64,000 nt of DNA from Mycobacteriaceae bacterium (GCA_029977845.1 JAPOKC010000001.1:62001-126000), one strand, 5' to 3'. Positions 26,011 to 41,240 are shown, numbered from the stretch's first letter. Notes: generated by a model from the sequence alone, not told the origin. Program-made: numbers and translations.

Positions 26011-26352
26011 TCAGTCCCGACCGAGGATCTCGTCGAACACCTTGAGGAACTCGCGCGGGTCGGCCGGGGTGAATGCCGGACTGGGCCAGGTTCCGGGTAT
26101 GTCCAGGGTGATCAGGGTCGACTTCATCGGCCGCTTCACGTCCAGCGGCAGCCAGCGGCGGAGGTCGGAACTGCCCCACAACCTCAAGCGCTGAATCAGC
26201 GCACCGAGTGGCTCCGCCCTGTAGCCCTTGATCGTCTGCAGCGGAATCACTTTCGACGTCCCCGACGGGAAGTGGTAGCGCCGCAGTGTCAACGCGTACC
26301 GGTCAAGCTGCACCAGTCCGTCGTCGTAGTACTGCTGGGGCGGACCGGTCAT
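26011..26352 (-). CDS. Rv3819-like conserved protein
   Basis: From ATG 26350-26352, overlapping the stop of the Rieske gene (ATGA), the product is 113 residues, about the size of Mtb Rv3819 (111). It has DDGLVQLDRYALTLRRYHFPSGTSKVIPLQTIKGYRAEPLG and SDLRRWLPLDVKRPMKSTLITLDI, a beta-strand-rich PH-like pattern, ending FTPADPREFLKVFDEILGRD. No catalytic motif is visible. It is cotranslated with the Rv3818-like Rieske/metallo-beta-lactamase protein, which suggests a shared role. The track start 21 codons earlier lies inside the upstream gene. Confidence 0.78.
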   Translation of the reverse strand: MTGPPQQYYDDGLVQLDRYALTLRRYHFPSGTSKVIPLQTIKGYRAEPLGALIQRLRLWGSSDLRRWLPLDVKRPMKSTLITLDIPGTWPSPAFTPADPREFLKVFDEILGRD

Positions 26353-27896
26353 ATCCTCGAGCAGCGCAGCTGATGGCCTTTGGTCGTCAGGCAGCGCCCC
26401 GTCGTGAGGTCCCACTCCCAGCCGTGAAGGTTGCAGGTCAGCGTCTCACCCTCGACGACGCCGAACTTGGACAGGTCGGCTTTCAGGTGCGGGCAACGGC
26501 GCTGAACCTCCCAGCCGTCCAGTGTGATCGTCGATGAGTCGTCGTGCGCCTCGGCGAACCAGCCGTCGGCGTACGCGATCCGCTCATCGGTGAGGCACTT
26601 GAAGAACGTGTACAGGTATTCGTTGTAACCGCCGACCCGCCAGGCCTTGAACCTGGTGGACAAGAAGATGGTGTTGACCCAGTCCGGTTCGTTGTCCCGC
26701 AGGACCGTTCGAACCAACTCCGGAGCGATCTCGAACCCGTAGCGGAACTTCTCGTCGGCGACGGGTTCGCGAACGATCCGTTTGGGGAAGTCCAGGACGA
26801 TCGTCTCGGCGCCGAGCTTCAACTCGACCGGGTAGCCGATACCGTCGCAGATCTGATCGCTCTGCACCATGATCGGCTCGAAGCGTGCGCGCAACGGCTC
26901 CAGTAGCGGCTCTCCCACCGCGGGTGCCCAGCTCGCTTTCTCAGCAGCCAGCACCGGGGCCATCCGCTCGGCGTAATCGGCGATGTAGGCGGCCTTGCCG
27001 GTGGTGAATATCTTCTCGACCTCCGCATCGCGCATCGGATGGTTCAATGAGATCAGTTGGGAACCCCGGAAATCGGCCACCGAGCCGGGAATCATCAGCA
27101 GGCCGCCGTCATGGCCGTTCAGCCGCATCTGCTCGAGGAACACCATCTGGTCGGGGAAGATGTTCGCCGGCTCGCCGCGGTCATCGTTGAGGAATCGCAA
27201 CGCGTCGTCGAGGAAACACGGCGGACCGGCCGAAGGGATAACCCAGGTGGCGCCGACATCGGAGATGTACTGCCGGCAGCGGTCCATTCCCCGCTGACGC
27301 TTCTGGATCGCGAAGGACTCCTTGGCGCGTTCGGGCATGTCGTAGACCATCGGGTACCAGATGGCACCTGAGTACTGCGGCATGTGTACGTCGATGTGAC
27401 CGAATTGGGCCAGCATGTCCAGTCCCAGCGGACGGGAGTCGTTCATGTTGAAGATGGTTGTGGTGCCGTCAGAGATGACGATGCCGGAATCGCCGATCGG
27501 ACCGTCGGCCGGTGCGCGCAGGGCGATTATCATCACGTCGAGATCGCCCTTGGGTCCGCTCAGCCGGTGCTTGACGGAGTCCTCGGTCTCGAAGAAGCGG
27601 TGGAATCCGATTTTCTCCAACTCGCGCTTGAGATCCGGAACGGGGAAGTCCGGCAGCAGCACGACCGCATCCTTGTTCACGCGATCGCGGAGCAGCTTCG
27701 CGTCGAAGTGATCGAGGTGCAGATGCGAGACATACAGGTAATCGCATTCGCCCAGTGCTGCCCAGTCCAGTCCGCTGTTGTCAGGAAAGACGAACCAGGA
27801 ACCGAAGTAGGCCGGATTGACCCAGGGGTCGCACAGAATGCTGCCGGCCTTGGTGTCGATCCGAAAACCCGCGTGGCCGATGCTGGTGACCTGCAC
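26349..27896 (-). CDS. Metallo-beta-lactamase-fold / Rieske [2Fe-2S] fusion protein (Rv3818-like)
   Basis: The 515-residue protein has an N-terminal metallo-beta-lactamase fold (SIGHAGFRI, DPWVNPAYFGSWFVFPD, then SHLHLDHFDAKLL as the metal-binding HxHxDH motif) and a C-terminal Rieske cluster (VQRRCPHLKADLSKFG and LTCNLHGWEWDLTTG, i.e. CxH and CxxH ligands). This fused layout resembles CMP-N-acetylneuraminate hydroxylase-like proteins, but the substrate in mycobacteria is unknown. Length equals Mtb Rv3818 (about 516). It is divergent from the acyltransferase gene, with about 70 bases between starts, and overlaps the Rv3819-like gene by 4 bases. Confidence 0.88.
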   Translation of the reverse strand: MQVTSIGHAGFRIDTKAGSILCDPWVNPAYFGSWFVFPDNSGLDWAALGECDYLYVSHLHLDHFDAKLLRDRVNKDAVVLLPDFPVPDLKRELEKIGFHRFFETEDSVKHRLSGPKGDLDVMIIALRAPADGPIGDSGIVISDGTTTIFNMNDSRPLGLDMLAQFGHIDVHMPQYSGAIWYPMVYDMPERAKESFAIQKRQRGMDRCRQYISDVGATWVIPSAGPPCFLDDALRFLNDDRGEPANIFPDQMVFLEQMRLNGHDGGLLMIPGSVADFRGSQLISLNHPMRDAEVEKIFTTGKAAYIADYAERMAPVLAAEKASWAPAVGEPLLEPLRARFEPIMVQSDQICDGIGYPVELKLGAETIVLDFPKRIVREPVADEKFRYGFEIAPELVRTVLRDNEPDWVNTIFLSTRFKAWRVGGYNEYLYTFFKCLTDERIAYADGWFAEAHDDSSTITLDGWEVQRRCPHLKADLSKFGVVEGETLTCNLHGWEWDLTTGRCLTTKGHQLRCSRI

Positions 27897-27966
27897 GAAT
27901 ACCCTTCCCGATGGCGGACTTGGCCAGTCATGAGCTTAGCCCCCACCCCAGCACTAGGCTGACGCT

Positions 27967-28743
27967 GTGGAACCGGTATACGGAAGTGCCATCCGGGCTG
28001 CCCGCTTGCTGTGGCGGATTCAAGGCTTGAAGTTCACCGTCACGGGACTGGAGAATCTGCCGGTCGTCGGCGGTGCGGTGGTGGCGATCAACCACACCGG
28101 CTATCTCGACTTCACCTTCGCCGGATTGCCGGCTTTCCTGCAGGGCCGCGGACGCAAGGTGCGGTTCATGGCCAAGCAGGAGGTCTTCGACAATAAGTAC
28201 GGTGGACCGCTGATGCGTGGCATGCGGCACATCCCGGTTGATCGCACCAATGGCGCGGAATCCTTCGATGCCGCCGTCGCCGCACTGGAGGCCGGCGAAC
28301 TGGTGGGCGTCTACCCCGAGGCGACGATCAGTCGCAGCTTCGAACTCAAGGAGTTCAAGTCCGGCGCCGCGCGGATGGCGATCGCCGCCGACGTGCCGAT
28401 CATTCCGCACATCGTCTGGGGTGCCCAGAGAATCTGGACCAAGGACCATCCGAAGAAGCTGTGGCGCCCGAAAGTGCCCATCTCGGTCGCCGTCGGTGAG
28501 CCCATCATGCCGACCCTGCCCCCCACTGAGCTGACCGAGTTGCTTCGTTCACGCATGCAGCATCTGCTCGACCAGGTTCAGGATGCCTACGGGCCGCATC
28601 CGCCCGGCGAATTCTGGGTCCCGCACCGTCTCGGCGGTGGGGCACCGACGCCGGCGCAGGCCGCGGAACTCGACGCCGCGGAATTGGCGGAACGGGCGGA
28701 GAAGCGCAGACTGCGCGACGGCGGGACGCCGGAACTCCCCTGA
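27967..28743 (+). CDS. PlsC-type 1-acylglycerol-3-phosphate acyltransferase family protein (Rv3816c-like)
   Basis: Transfers an acyl group to a lysophospholipid-type acceptor at the membrane. The PlsC motifs are VVAINHTGYLDFTFAGL (NHxxxxD), FMAKQEVFDNKYGGPLMRGMRHIPVDR and GVYPEATISRSFELKEFKSGAARMA (the EGT motif here is PEAT). The GTG start gives MEPVYGSAIRAARLLWRIQG, matching Mtb Rv3816c. M. tuberculosis has three tandem paralogues (Rv3814c-Rv3816c); only one is present here. The TGA overlaps the ATG of the HAD gene by one base. Acceptor unknown. Confidence 0.88.
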   Translation: MEPVYGSAIRAARLLWRIQGLKFTVTGLENLPVVGGAVVAINHTGYLDFTFAGLPAFLQGRGRKVRFMAKQEVFDNKYGGPLMRGMRHIPVDRTNGAESFDAAVAALEAGELVGVYPEATISRSFELKEFKSGAARMAIAADVPIIPHIVWGAQRIWTKDHPKKLWRPKVPISVAVGEPIMPTLPPTELTELLRSRMQHLLDQVQDAYGPHPPGEFWVPHRLGGGAPTPAQAAELDAAELAERAEKRRLRDGGTPELP

Positions 28744-29555
28744 TGCTTCCGGCGATGATCGCCAGCGACGTTGACGGCACGTTGCTGAACCATGAGGACC
28801 GCATCACCGACCGCACCCGTGAAGCGGTGCAGGCGGCGGTCGCGGATGGCGCGGTATTCGTGTTGGCCACCGGGCGGCCGCCCCGATGGATTCCACCGGT
28901 GGTGGAGGAACTGGGCTTCGCACCGATGGCGGTCTGCGCCAACGGCGCGGTGGTCTATGACGCAGCCCACGATCGGGTGGTGTCGGCCCAGACCCTGTCG
29001 GTGGAACTGCTCGCCGAACTCGCAGAGATCGCCGCACGGTCGGTGCCGGGAGCCGGCCTCGCGGCCGAACGGGTGGGCCGCAGTGCGCACGATTCGGCGA
29101 CGCCGCAATTCGTCAGCGCGCCCGGCTACGAGCACGCCTGGCTCAATCCCGACAACACCGAGGTCTCGCATGAGGATCTGCTCAGTTCACCCGCGGTGAA
29201 GCTCCTGGTTCGCAAACCCGGGATGCCGAGTTCCGAACTGGCAGCCGCTCTGGCGAAACATGTTGGCATCCTTGGTGATGTCACCTACTCCACCAATGAC
29301 GGTCTGGTGGAGATCAGCCCGATCGGGATCAGCAAGGCCGTCGGTGTGCAGCAGGTCGCGCACCCGCTGGAGATACGGGCCGAGGATGTGGTGGCATTCG
29401 GCGATATGCCCAACGACGTGCCGATGCTCACCTGGGCCGGCCTGGGTGTGGCGATGGGCAATGCCCATCCGGAGGCTATCGCCGCGGCAAACGAAGTGAC
29501 GGCGCCTAACAGTGACGATGGTCTTGCGCGGGTACTTGAACGCTGGTGGCTCTAA
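28743..29555 (+). CDS. HAD-superfamily (Cof-type) phosphatase (Rv3813c-like)
   Basis: HAD motif I is IASDVDGTLLN, motif II VLATGRPP, motif III a Lys in SKAVGVQQ, and motif IV AFGDMPNDVPML; a Cof-type C2 cap lies between. Such enzymes dephosphorylate small sugar phosphates or flavin and pyridoxal phosphates; the exact substrate is not visible. It is 270 residues and cytosolic. The start overlaps the acyltransferase stop by one base and the gene order matches Rv3816c-Rv3813c. Its stop (TAA 29553-29555) overlaps the stop of the convergent amidase gene within CTAA. Confidence 0.9.
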   Translation: MLPAMIASDVDGTLLNHEDRITDRTREAVQAAVADGAVFVLATGRPPRWIPPVVEELGFAPMAVCANGAVVYDAAHDRVVSAQTLSVELLAELAEIAARSVPGAGLAAERVGRSAHDSATPQFVSAPGYEHAWLNPDNTEVSHEDLLSSPAVKLLVRKPGMPSSELAAALAKHVGILGDVTYSTNDGLVEISPIGISKAVGVQQVAHPLEIRAEDVVAFGDMPNDVPMLTWAGLGVAMGNAHPEAIAAANEVTAPNSDDGLARVLERWWL

Positions 29556-31177
29556 CCGGCGTTGGTGGTCTGGATCCGGCTGAACCGCTCCAGCTGCGTC
29601 GGCGGCCCGTCGATGGACGGCGGCGGCAAAACCAGATCGACACCGTCGATGACCCGGATGACATTATGGGTCTGACGGTCGAAATTGAGCGTGCCGTGCT
29701 GGAAGTTCTGCACGATCCATTCCGGTTCGGCGATCTCGCCGCTGGTCGGCAATCCCAGGGAACTGCGCTCGAAGCCCAGCGATCCCCATGCTTGGTAGAT
29801 CGCGCCGGTCAGCGGTTGCGCGCCGGTCTCCGGTGACCAGTACATCGCCCCACGCTCGAAGGTCGCGTATCGCGCCGAGCCCTCAGCGGAGGCCTCCGGC
29901 GAGGTGGGGTTCCCCAACGGGCTCACCGGACCGCCGTCGTTCTCCCACCGTGCCAGGATCGCGCCGCCGCGCAAAGCCTCGGTCGCATCAGGAGGACGGT
30001 TGAATCCCGCTGCGATTTCACGGATCTGGTCCAGAGCCGCGTAACCGGCGTGGCCCGGACACTCGGTGTTACCGACGTCTCGGTGGGCGAAGATCTCCGG
30101 CAGCGTGACCGTCCGCCCGCCGGGAATCACGGTGTAGGAGCCGCCGGCCGATGTGAGCGGCACGGACGCGAGCGGATTGATGCGGTCAAGGTTCAACCGC
30201 CACCCGAGCAATCGCCCGACCGTTCTGATCATGATCTCCGGCGGGGCCTCGTCATCGAAGCTGCCGATCATCGACACGCCCCACACGTCGCGGTTGAAAC
30301 CGCCCGTGTGGGAACCCATGACGTCTTTGGTCAAGCCGCCCGCGCGGCCCTCGAACACCTGCCCGTATTTGTCGACCAGGGCGTTGTAGGCGATGTCGCA
30401 CCAGCCCAGCGTCATCGTGTGATACGCGTAGATCGACCGGACGATCGCCGCGGAATCCTCTGGGGCATAGTCGTTTCCGGTCGCGGTGTGATGCACCACC
30501 GCCGCCCGCAAGCCGTTGCCGTAGGACGGACCGCCGCAGCGCGATCCGCTTCCGGCGCCCCACTGGGTCCGGCTGATGATGTTGGGCGGCTGACCCGGCC
30601 CGAGCGTGGCCGTCGGAGGTGACCACTGGGTCTCCACCGGAGCCTTGGGCGGCGTGATCAGCACCACCGACATGGTCTGCGTGAGCGACTCCTCGGCGTT
30701 GGCCGGGATGTACCCGAGTTGCCGTCCGGCCTCGAGGCCCGAGTCCGGCGGGGCGACCGTCTCCGGAGCCGACGGCGGTCTGGTGACGGAGATCTGAACG
30801 GCGTTGGTGTCGCCGACGAAGATCGGGTCGGTGCCCCGCGGGCCGCCGAACTCGGTGTCGTCGGAGTTCGGCTCGAGATTCTCAGCGACGTACCAGGGAC
30901 CCCAGGATCCGTCGGCCCGTTTGGCCCGCACCCGGGCCGATGTGCCGGACAGGTCACTGCCGGTCAACGCGACCATGGAGAACGGGGTGGCCTGGTTGAT
31001 CTCACGGATCGTCTCGCCGCCGCCGATACCGGCCAGCGGCTGCTGGGTCAGGACGGTGTCATCGGCGCTGGGCCCGTGGTGCTGCCCCGGTAGACCCGCC
31101 GCCAACGGCACCAGGACGACCGTCGCCGCGACAGCGGTGAACAGGATCGTCGGCGCTGGCCGGCGGCGGGATGACAC
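29552..31177 (-). CDS. Exported PGRP-domain N-acetylmuramoyl-L-alanine amidase with LGFP repeats (Rv3811-like)
   Basis: The 541-residue protein has a signal peptide (TILFTAVAATVVLVPLAAG), an N-terminal beta-rich region, a peptidoglycan-recognition amidase_2 domain (NIISRTQWGAGS, LRAAVVHHTATGNDY, AYHTMTLGWCDIAYNALVDKYGQVFEGR, EIFAHRDVGNTECPG) and C-terminal LGFP-type repeats (SPLGNPTSPEASAEGSARYATFERGAMYWSPETGA and SLGLPTSGE...FQHGTLNFD). Zinc ligands (HH, H and C) are intact. It is predicted to cut the bond between muramic acid and the peptide outside the cell. Context (between erp and the HAD gene) matches Rv3811 in M. tuberculosis. Confidence 0.9.
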   Translation of the reverse strand: MSSRRRPAPTILFTAVAATVVLVPLAAGLPGQHHGPSADDTVLTQQPLAGIGGGETIREINQATPFSMVALTGSDLSGTSARVRAKRADGSWGPWYVAENLEPNSDDTEFGGPRGTDPIFVGDTNAVQISVTRPPSAPETVAPPDSGLEAGRQLGYIPANAEESLTQTMSVVLITPPKAPVETQWSPPTATLGPGQPPNIISRTQWGAGSGSRCGGPSYGNGLRAAVVHHTATGNDYAPEDSAAIVRSIYAYHTMTLGWCDIAYNALVDKYGQVFEGRAGGLTKDVMGSHTGGFNRDVWGVSMIGSFDDEAPPEIMIRTVGRLLGWRLNLDRINPLASVPLTSAGGSYTVIPGGRTVTLPEIFAHRDVGNTECPGHAGYAALDQIREIAAGFNRPPDATEALRGGAILARWENDGGPVSPLGNPTSPEASAEGSARYATFERGAMYWSPETGAQPLTGAIYQAWGSLGFERSSLGLPTSGEIAEPEWIVQNFQHGTLNFDRQTHNVIRVIDGVDLVLPPPSIDGPPTQLERFSRIQTTNAG

Positions 31178-31256
31178 AGTGCGATGTTACGTATGTGCCA
31201 GGTGTTACCAACGGTTCGACACGGACTATTGATCACTATGTGAGAGTTGGGAATGC

Positions 31257-31296
31257 AACGGCACCGCAGGGGTTGTCCACCCTGCGGTGCCGTTTT
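31257..31296. terminator. Perfect hairpin downstream of erp
   Basis: AACGGCACCGCAGGG at 31257-31271 pairs with CCCTGCGGTGCCGTT at 31280-31294: a perfect 15-bp stem with an 8-base loop, followed on the plus strand by TT. It lies 20 bases past the erp stop on the minus strand and 80 bases before the amidase start, so it should end erp transcription while leaving the amidase promoter free. Confidence 0.75.
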
Positions 31297-31314
31297 GGTG
31301 CAAGTTCTGCCTCG

Positions 31315-32289
31315 TCAGCCGGCTGCCGCCTCGACCGCCGGGGCGGCCGCCGCGGGAGCGGCCGCAGCCGCCGAGGCGCCCTGCATCGCCTGGGTGATTC
31401 CCGGCATTACGACCCCTTTGAGCAGGTCAATCGCCTGGCCGACGCCCAGCTGATTGGCCGCGCTGGTCAGGTCGCCGATGATGCCGCCGGATGACGAAGC
31501 CGGGGCGATGGTCCCCGGCAGGCCCAGGGACGGATCACCGAGGATCGGGTAGGTGCCCGCGACCGGGCCCAGCGGGGCGCTGATCGGAATCTCCGTCGGC
31601 AGACCGATTCCGGTGGACGGCGTGGTCAGGCCCGGCGTGGTCAGGCCCGGTGTGGTCAGGCCCGGTGTGGTCAGGCCCGGTGTGGTCAATCCTGGAGTGG
31701 GCGCCACCTGGGGCGTCGAGATGCCGGGCGCGGTCAGACCAGGGGTGGTCAGCGCCGGATCGGTCAGTCCGGGGGTGGCTGCCGCCGGGCTCGGCGTCAA
31801 ACCTGGTGTGGTCAGGCCGGGTGTGGTCAGGCCGGGTGTGGTCAAACCTGGTGTGGTCAGGCCGGGCGTGGTTACAGCCGGCGTGGTCAGGCCGGGCGTC
31901 GTCAGTGCCGGCGTCGTCAGACCCGGAGTCGTCAGCGACGGTGTGGTCAGACCAGGCGTTGCCAGTGACGGCGTGGTCAGGCCGGGCAGGGTCAGCGACG
32001 GCGTTGTCAGCGCCGGTCCGGTCTGGACCGGCTGAGCGCCGGCCGGGCTCAGGCCGGTCGGCAGGGGCGGCAGGTTGATGCCGAACTGCGACAGGCCCGC
32101 CTGCAGAGCGGACAGGATCTCGTTGGGCAGATCGGTGACGACCGCGGCCTGGGTGAAGTCCCGGTGCTCGGCGACGTGGCCGGCGGAGGTCAGTTCGATG
32201 ACACCGATCGCGGCGAACGGGGTTGCGACAGCTAGGGCGGCGACCGCGCTCATGGCTGTCGAGATCTTGCGTCGACGTTGGTTCGGCAC
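31315..32289 (-). CDS. erp: Exported repetitive protein Erp
   Basis: Cell-wall-associated exported protein needed for mycobacterial growth in hosts and for envelope integrity. The N-terminus MPNQRRRKISTAMSAVAALAVATPFAA is nearly that of Mtb Erp/PirG (Rv3810), followed by ITDL-like TDLPNEILSALQAGLSQFGINLPPLP. A central block of PGLTT/PALTT/PSLTT pentapeptide repeats covers about residues 85-225. The C-terminal domain contains GTYPILGDPSLG and LGVGQAIDLLKGVVMPGITQAMQ. At 324 residues it is longer than the Mtb protein (284), mainly in the repeats. Divergent from glf. Confidence 0.95.
   Translation of the reverse strand: MPNQRRRKISTAMSAVAALAVATPFAAIGVIELTSAGHVAEHRDFTQAAVVTDLPNEILSALQAGLSQFGINLPPLPTGLSPAGAQPVQTGPALTTPSLTLPGLTTPSLATPGLTTPSLTTPGLTTPALTTPGLTTPAVTTPGLTTPGLTTPGLTTPGLTTPGLTPSPAAATPGLTDPALTTPGLTAPGISTPQVAPTPGLTTPGLTTPGLTTPGLTTPGLTTPSTGIGLPTEIPISAPLGPVAGTYPILGDPSLGLPGTIAPASSSGGIIGDLTSAANQLGVGQAIDLLKGVVMPGITQAMQGASAAAAAPAAAAPAVEAAAG
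31613..32020 (-). repeat. Erp PGLTT pentapeptide coding repeats
   Basis: On the plus strand the 15-base unit GTGGTCAGGCCCGGT and close variants repeat more than twenty times, broken once by a non-repeat stretch near 31790-31800 (SPAAA). Encoded units are mostly PGLTT with PSLTT, PALTT and PAVTT variants. Runs of identical units (31650-31690, 31800-31870) suggest recent slippage or unequal exchange. Confidence 0.9.
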
Positions 32290-32501
32290 GGAAGTCTCCT
32301 CAAATTTGCGACTAGTTGGGTTCTGTCATTCGGAACCCTGTCTGATGTTAAAACTGAGGTTGCTGAGACAGGAGTGACGATGCTGAATCGTGAGCTAATC
32401 GCGACCTTGAACTCCCGTGCAGCATGGGCATTTTCACCCGACTTTCTGCGGGTCGCACCGGTTCGCCGCGCAGTTGCCGAGGCACCCGTCGGATAACCTG
32501 A

Positions 32502-35681
<3,180 letters not shown>

Positions 35682-35689
<8 letters not shown>

Positions 35690-36224
35690 GGCGGGGTCCG
35701 AGGCGGGTCCACCGACCGGTGAAGTCGCGGCGCTTGTCGCCGTGCAGTCGAAGCTGGCCACGCCGGAGGTCCTCACCGTCACCCGGGCCATGTCGCACTT
35801 CGGCGAGCATGCCGCGGGGTGGGTGGCACTGTCCGGTGTGGGCGCACTGCTCGCGTCGCGCCGCCGCCGGGACTGGCTTCTGGTCGGAGTCGGCGCCGTG
35901 GCCGCCCACGCGGCCGCAATCGTCATCAAACTCGTCGTCAGGCGCAAGCGGCCGCACCATCCGGACATCGCCGTGAACGTGGGCACTCCGAGCGCGCTGA
36001 GTTTCCCCTCCGCGCACGCCACCTCGAGCACGGCCGCGGCTATGCTGCTGTGCCGGGCAACCCGCTCACCGCTCCCCCTGGTCATCATCCCGCTGATGGC
36101 GTTGTCGCGATTGGTGCTCGGTGTGCACTATCCGAGCGACGTTCTCGCCGGCATCGCCGTCGGAGCCACGGTTGCCCGAGTCACCGCCCGCCTCGGTGGC
36201 AGGAAGGAGACGAACAGTGAGTGA
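35682..36224 (+). CDS. PAP2-superfamily phosphatase (Rv3807c-like)
   Basis: Proposed to dephosphorylate decaprenyl-5-phosphoribose to decaprenyl-phosphoribose, the step after UbiA in arabinan donor synthesis. The PAP2 motifs are KLVVRRKRPHHP (KxxxxxxRP), FPSAHATSSTAA (PSGH-type) and SRLVLGVHYPSDVLAG (SRxxxxxHxxxD), each within membrane helices. The ATG at 35682 overlaps the glfT2 TGA by 8 bases (ATGTCTGA) and gives 180 residues (Mtb about 165). The GTG start of ubiA overlaps its stop. Activity is inferred from the family and operon position. Confidence 0.9.
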
Positions 36225-37102
36225 TGCAAAGGTCGCCGGTCCACCGAGCGGCCTCTTCGCCGGCATCGTCAAGGCGATCCGGCCCCGACAGTGGGTGAAG
36301 AACCTTCTCGTGTTCGCCGCGCCACTGGCAGCCTGGGGCCACGAGGGCACCTACGACTACCGGCGGGTCCTGATCCAGGTCTCGATTGCCTTCGTCGTCT
36401 TCAGCCTCGCCGCGTCGTCGATCTATCTGGTCAACGACGCCCGCGACGTCGAGGCGGACCGGGCTCATCCGACTAAGCGCTTCCGCCCCATCGCGGCCGG
36501 AGTGCTCCCCGTCCCGATGGCTTACGGCCTGGCGGTCGCGCTCGCGGCAGCGTCCCTGATCGTCGGATGGCTGGTCAAGCCTCAACTGGCACTCGTGATG
36601 GCGGTCTATCTGGCGATCCAGCTCGCCTACTGTTACGGACTGAAACATCAAGCCGTGCTTGATATCTGCATCGTCTCCTCGGGCTTCCTGATCCGCGCGA
36701 TCGCCGGTGGCGTGGCCGCAGGTATCCCGCTGTCCCAGTGGTTCCTTCTGGTGATGGCGTTCGGGTCGCTGTTCATGGCCGCCGGTAAGCGCTACGCCGA
36801 GTTGCAGCTCGCTGAGCGAACCGGAGCCAAGATCCGCAAATCGCTCGAGAGTTACACCAGCACCTATCTGCGCTTCGTGTGGACCCTGTCGGCCACCGCG
36901 GTGGTGCTCTCCTACGGCCTGTGGGCATTCGAACGTGACGGCGGCCGGGGATCGTGGTTCGTCATCTCGATGGTCCCCTTCACCGTCGCGATCCTGCGGT
37001 ACGCCGTCGATGTCGACGGCGGCTTGGCCGGCGAGCCGGAAGAGATCGCGCTGCGCGACCGGGTGCTGCAAATGCTGGCACTGGCCTGGATCGGAACCGT
37101 TG

Positions 37103-37125
<23 letters not shown>
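36217..37125 (+). CDS. ubiA: Decaprenyl-phosphate phosphoribosyltransferase (DPPR synthase)
   Basis: Transfers phosphoribose from PRPP to decaprenyl phosphate, committing to the arabinose donor of arabinogalactan and lipoarabinomannan. A UbiA-type prenyltransferase fold with about nine helices: the first Asp-rich motif is YLVNDARDVEADRAHPTKRFRPI, and YCYGLKHQAVLDICIVSSGFLIRA is the second conserved region. The GTG at 36217 overlaps the PAP2 stop by 8 bases and gives 302 residues, the same length as Mtb Rv3806c. The track ORF starts 32 codons too early. Confidence 0.95.
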
Positions 37126-40214
<3,089 letters not shown>

Positions 40215-40296
40215 GAACGGCGTTCCCCGAACCCCTGGCCAGCGGTTGTGAAACACTGCGGGGACATTCGGGGACGAGGTGGGTAGGAGCGATCTG

Positions 40297-41175
40297 GTGA
40301 AGTTCTTCCGGGCACTGTGTGCCGCGATCGTGGTTTTGGGAACCTGGGCCGCTTCGGCACCCACCGCCGCAGCCGCGGGGGTGGAGTACCTGATGGTGCC
40401 CTCGGCGGCGATGGGGCGCGACATCCCGGTGGCATTCCAGGGCGGCGGCCCGCACGCGGTGGTGCTGCTGGACGCCTTCAACGCCGCCCCGGACGTCAGC
40501 AACTGGGCCCGGGTCGGCAACGCGATGAACACCCTGGCCGGATCCGGCTTGTCGGTGGCGGCGCCGGCCGGCGGCGCCTACAGCATGTACACCAACTGGG
40601 AACTCGACGGCAGCAAGCAGTGGGAGACCTTCCTGGCCGACGAACTTCCCACCTGGCTCGCGGCGAACAAGGGTCTTGCCCCCAGCGGCCACGCGATCGT
40701 CGGTGCCGCCCAGGGCGGTACCGCCGCGCTGACGCTGGCCGCCTTCCACCCTGATCGGTACCGCTACGCCGGATCACTGTCGGGCTTCCTCAACCCCTCG
40801 GACACCTTCACCAACGGCGCGATCTCGGCCGGTATCAACGACAACGGCGGCAACATCAACGCGATGTGGGGCGCCCCGCAGCTCGGCCGGTGGAAGTGGC
40901 ACGACCCGAACGTTCACGTTCAGCTGCTGGTCGACAACAACACCCGGCTGTGGGTGTTCAGCCCGCAGAACAGCAGTTGCAGCGATCCGGCTGCGATGAT
41001 CGGCCGCTGCGATATCGCCCAGGGCAGCAACCGCACGTTCTACGCGCACTACCGGGCCGTCCGCGGTCACAATGGGCACTTCGACTTCCCGGCCGGCGGA
41101 AACCACGACTGGGGCGCCTGGTCGGGGCAGCTCGGAGCGATGGCCGGCGACGTCTCAGCTGCTCTGAGTAGCTAA
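40297..41175 (+). CDS. fbpD: MPT51/MPB51 antigen, non-catalytic Ag85 relative (FbpD)
   Basis: Secreted alpha/beta-hydrolase-fold protein related to antigen 85 but without mycolyltransferase activity. The signal peptide is FFRALCAAIVVLGTWAASAPTAAAA; mature [25 protein letters not shown]. The Ag85 nucleophile motif GLSMAG is here GAAQGG, so Ser is replaced by Ala138; the C-terminal GNHDWGAW keeps the His region. Fibronectin or glycan binding has been suggested for the family. GTG 40297 has AGGAG upstream (track start is 6 codons earlier). 292 residues (Mtb FbpD 299). Confidence 0.93.
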   Translation: MKFFRALCAAIVVLGTWAASAPTAAAAGVEYLMVPSAAMGRDIPVAFQGGGPHAVVLLDAFNAAPDVSNWARVGNAMNTLAGSGLSVAAPAGGAYSMYTNWELDGSKQWETFLADELPTWLAANKGLAPSGHAIVGAAQGGTAALTLAAFHPDRYRYAGSLSGFLNPSDTFTNGAISAGINDNGGNINAMWGAPQLGRWKWHDPNVHVQLLVDNNTRLWVFSPQNSSCSDPAAMIGRCDIAQGSNRTFYAHYRAVRGHNGHFDFPAGGNHDWGAWSGQLGAMAGDVSAALSS

Positions 41176-41240
41176 CCGACCGCTGTTCAACCGTTAGCCA
41201 TCCGCAACCGCGCGTACGCTGGCCCACCCCACCGTGCCTG

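Noticed and set aside
31613-32020. Regular short repeats as a possible CRISPR array
   Set aside because: Units are 15 bases with no spacers and encode PGLTT pentapeptides in frame in Erp.
32278-32496. 72-codon plus-strand ORF between erp and glf
   Set aside because: No good ribosome site or recognisable family, and it lies over the erp/glf promoter region. A shorter form starting at MLNREL (38 codons) cannot be excluded.
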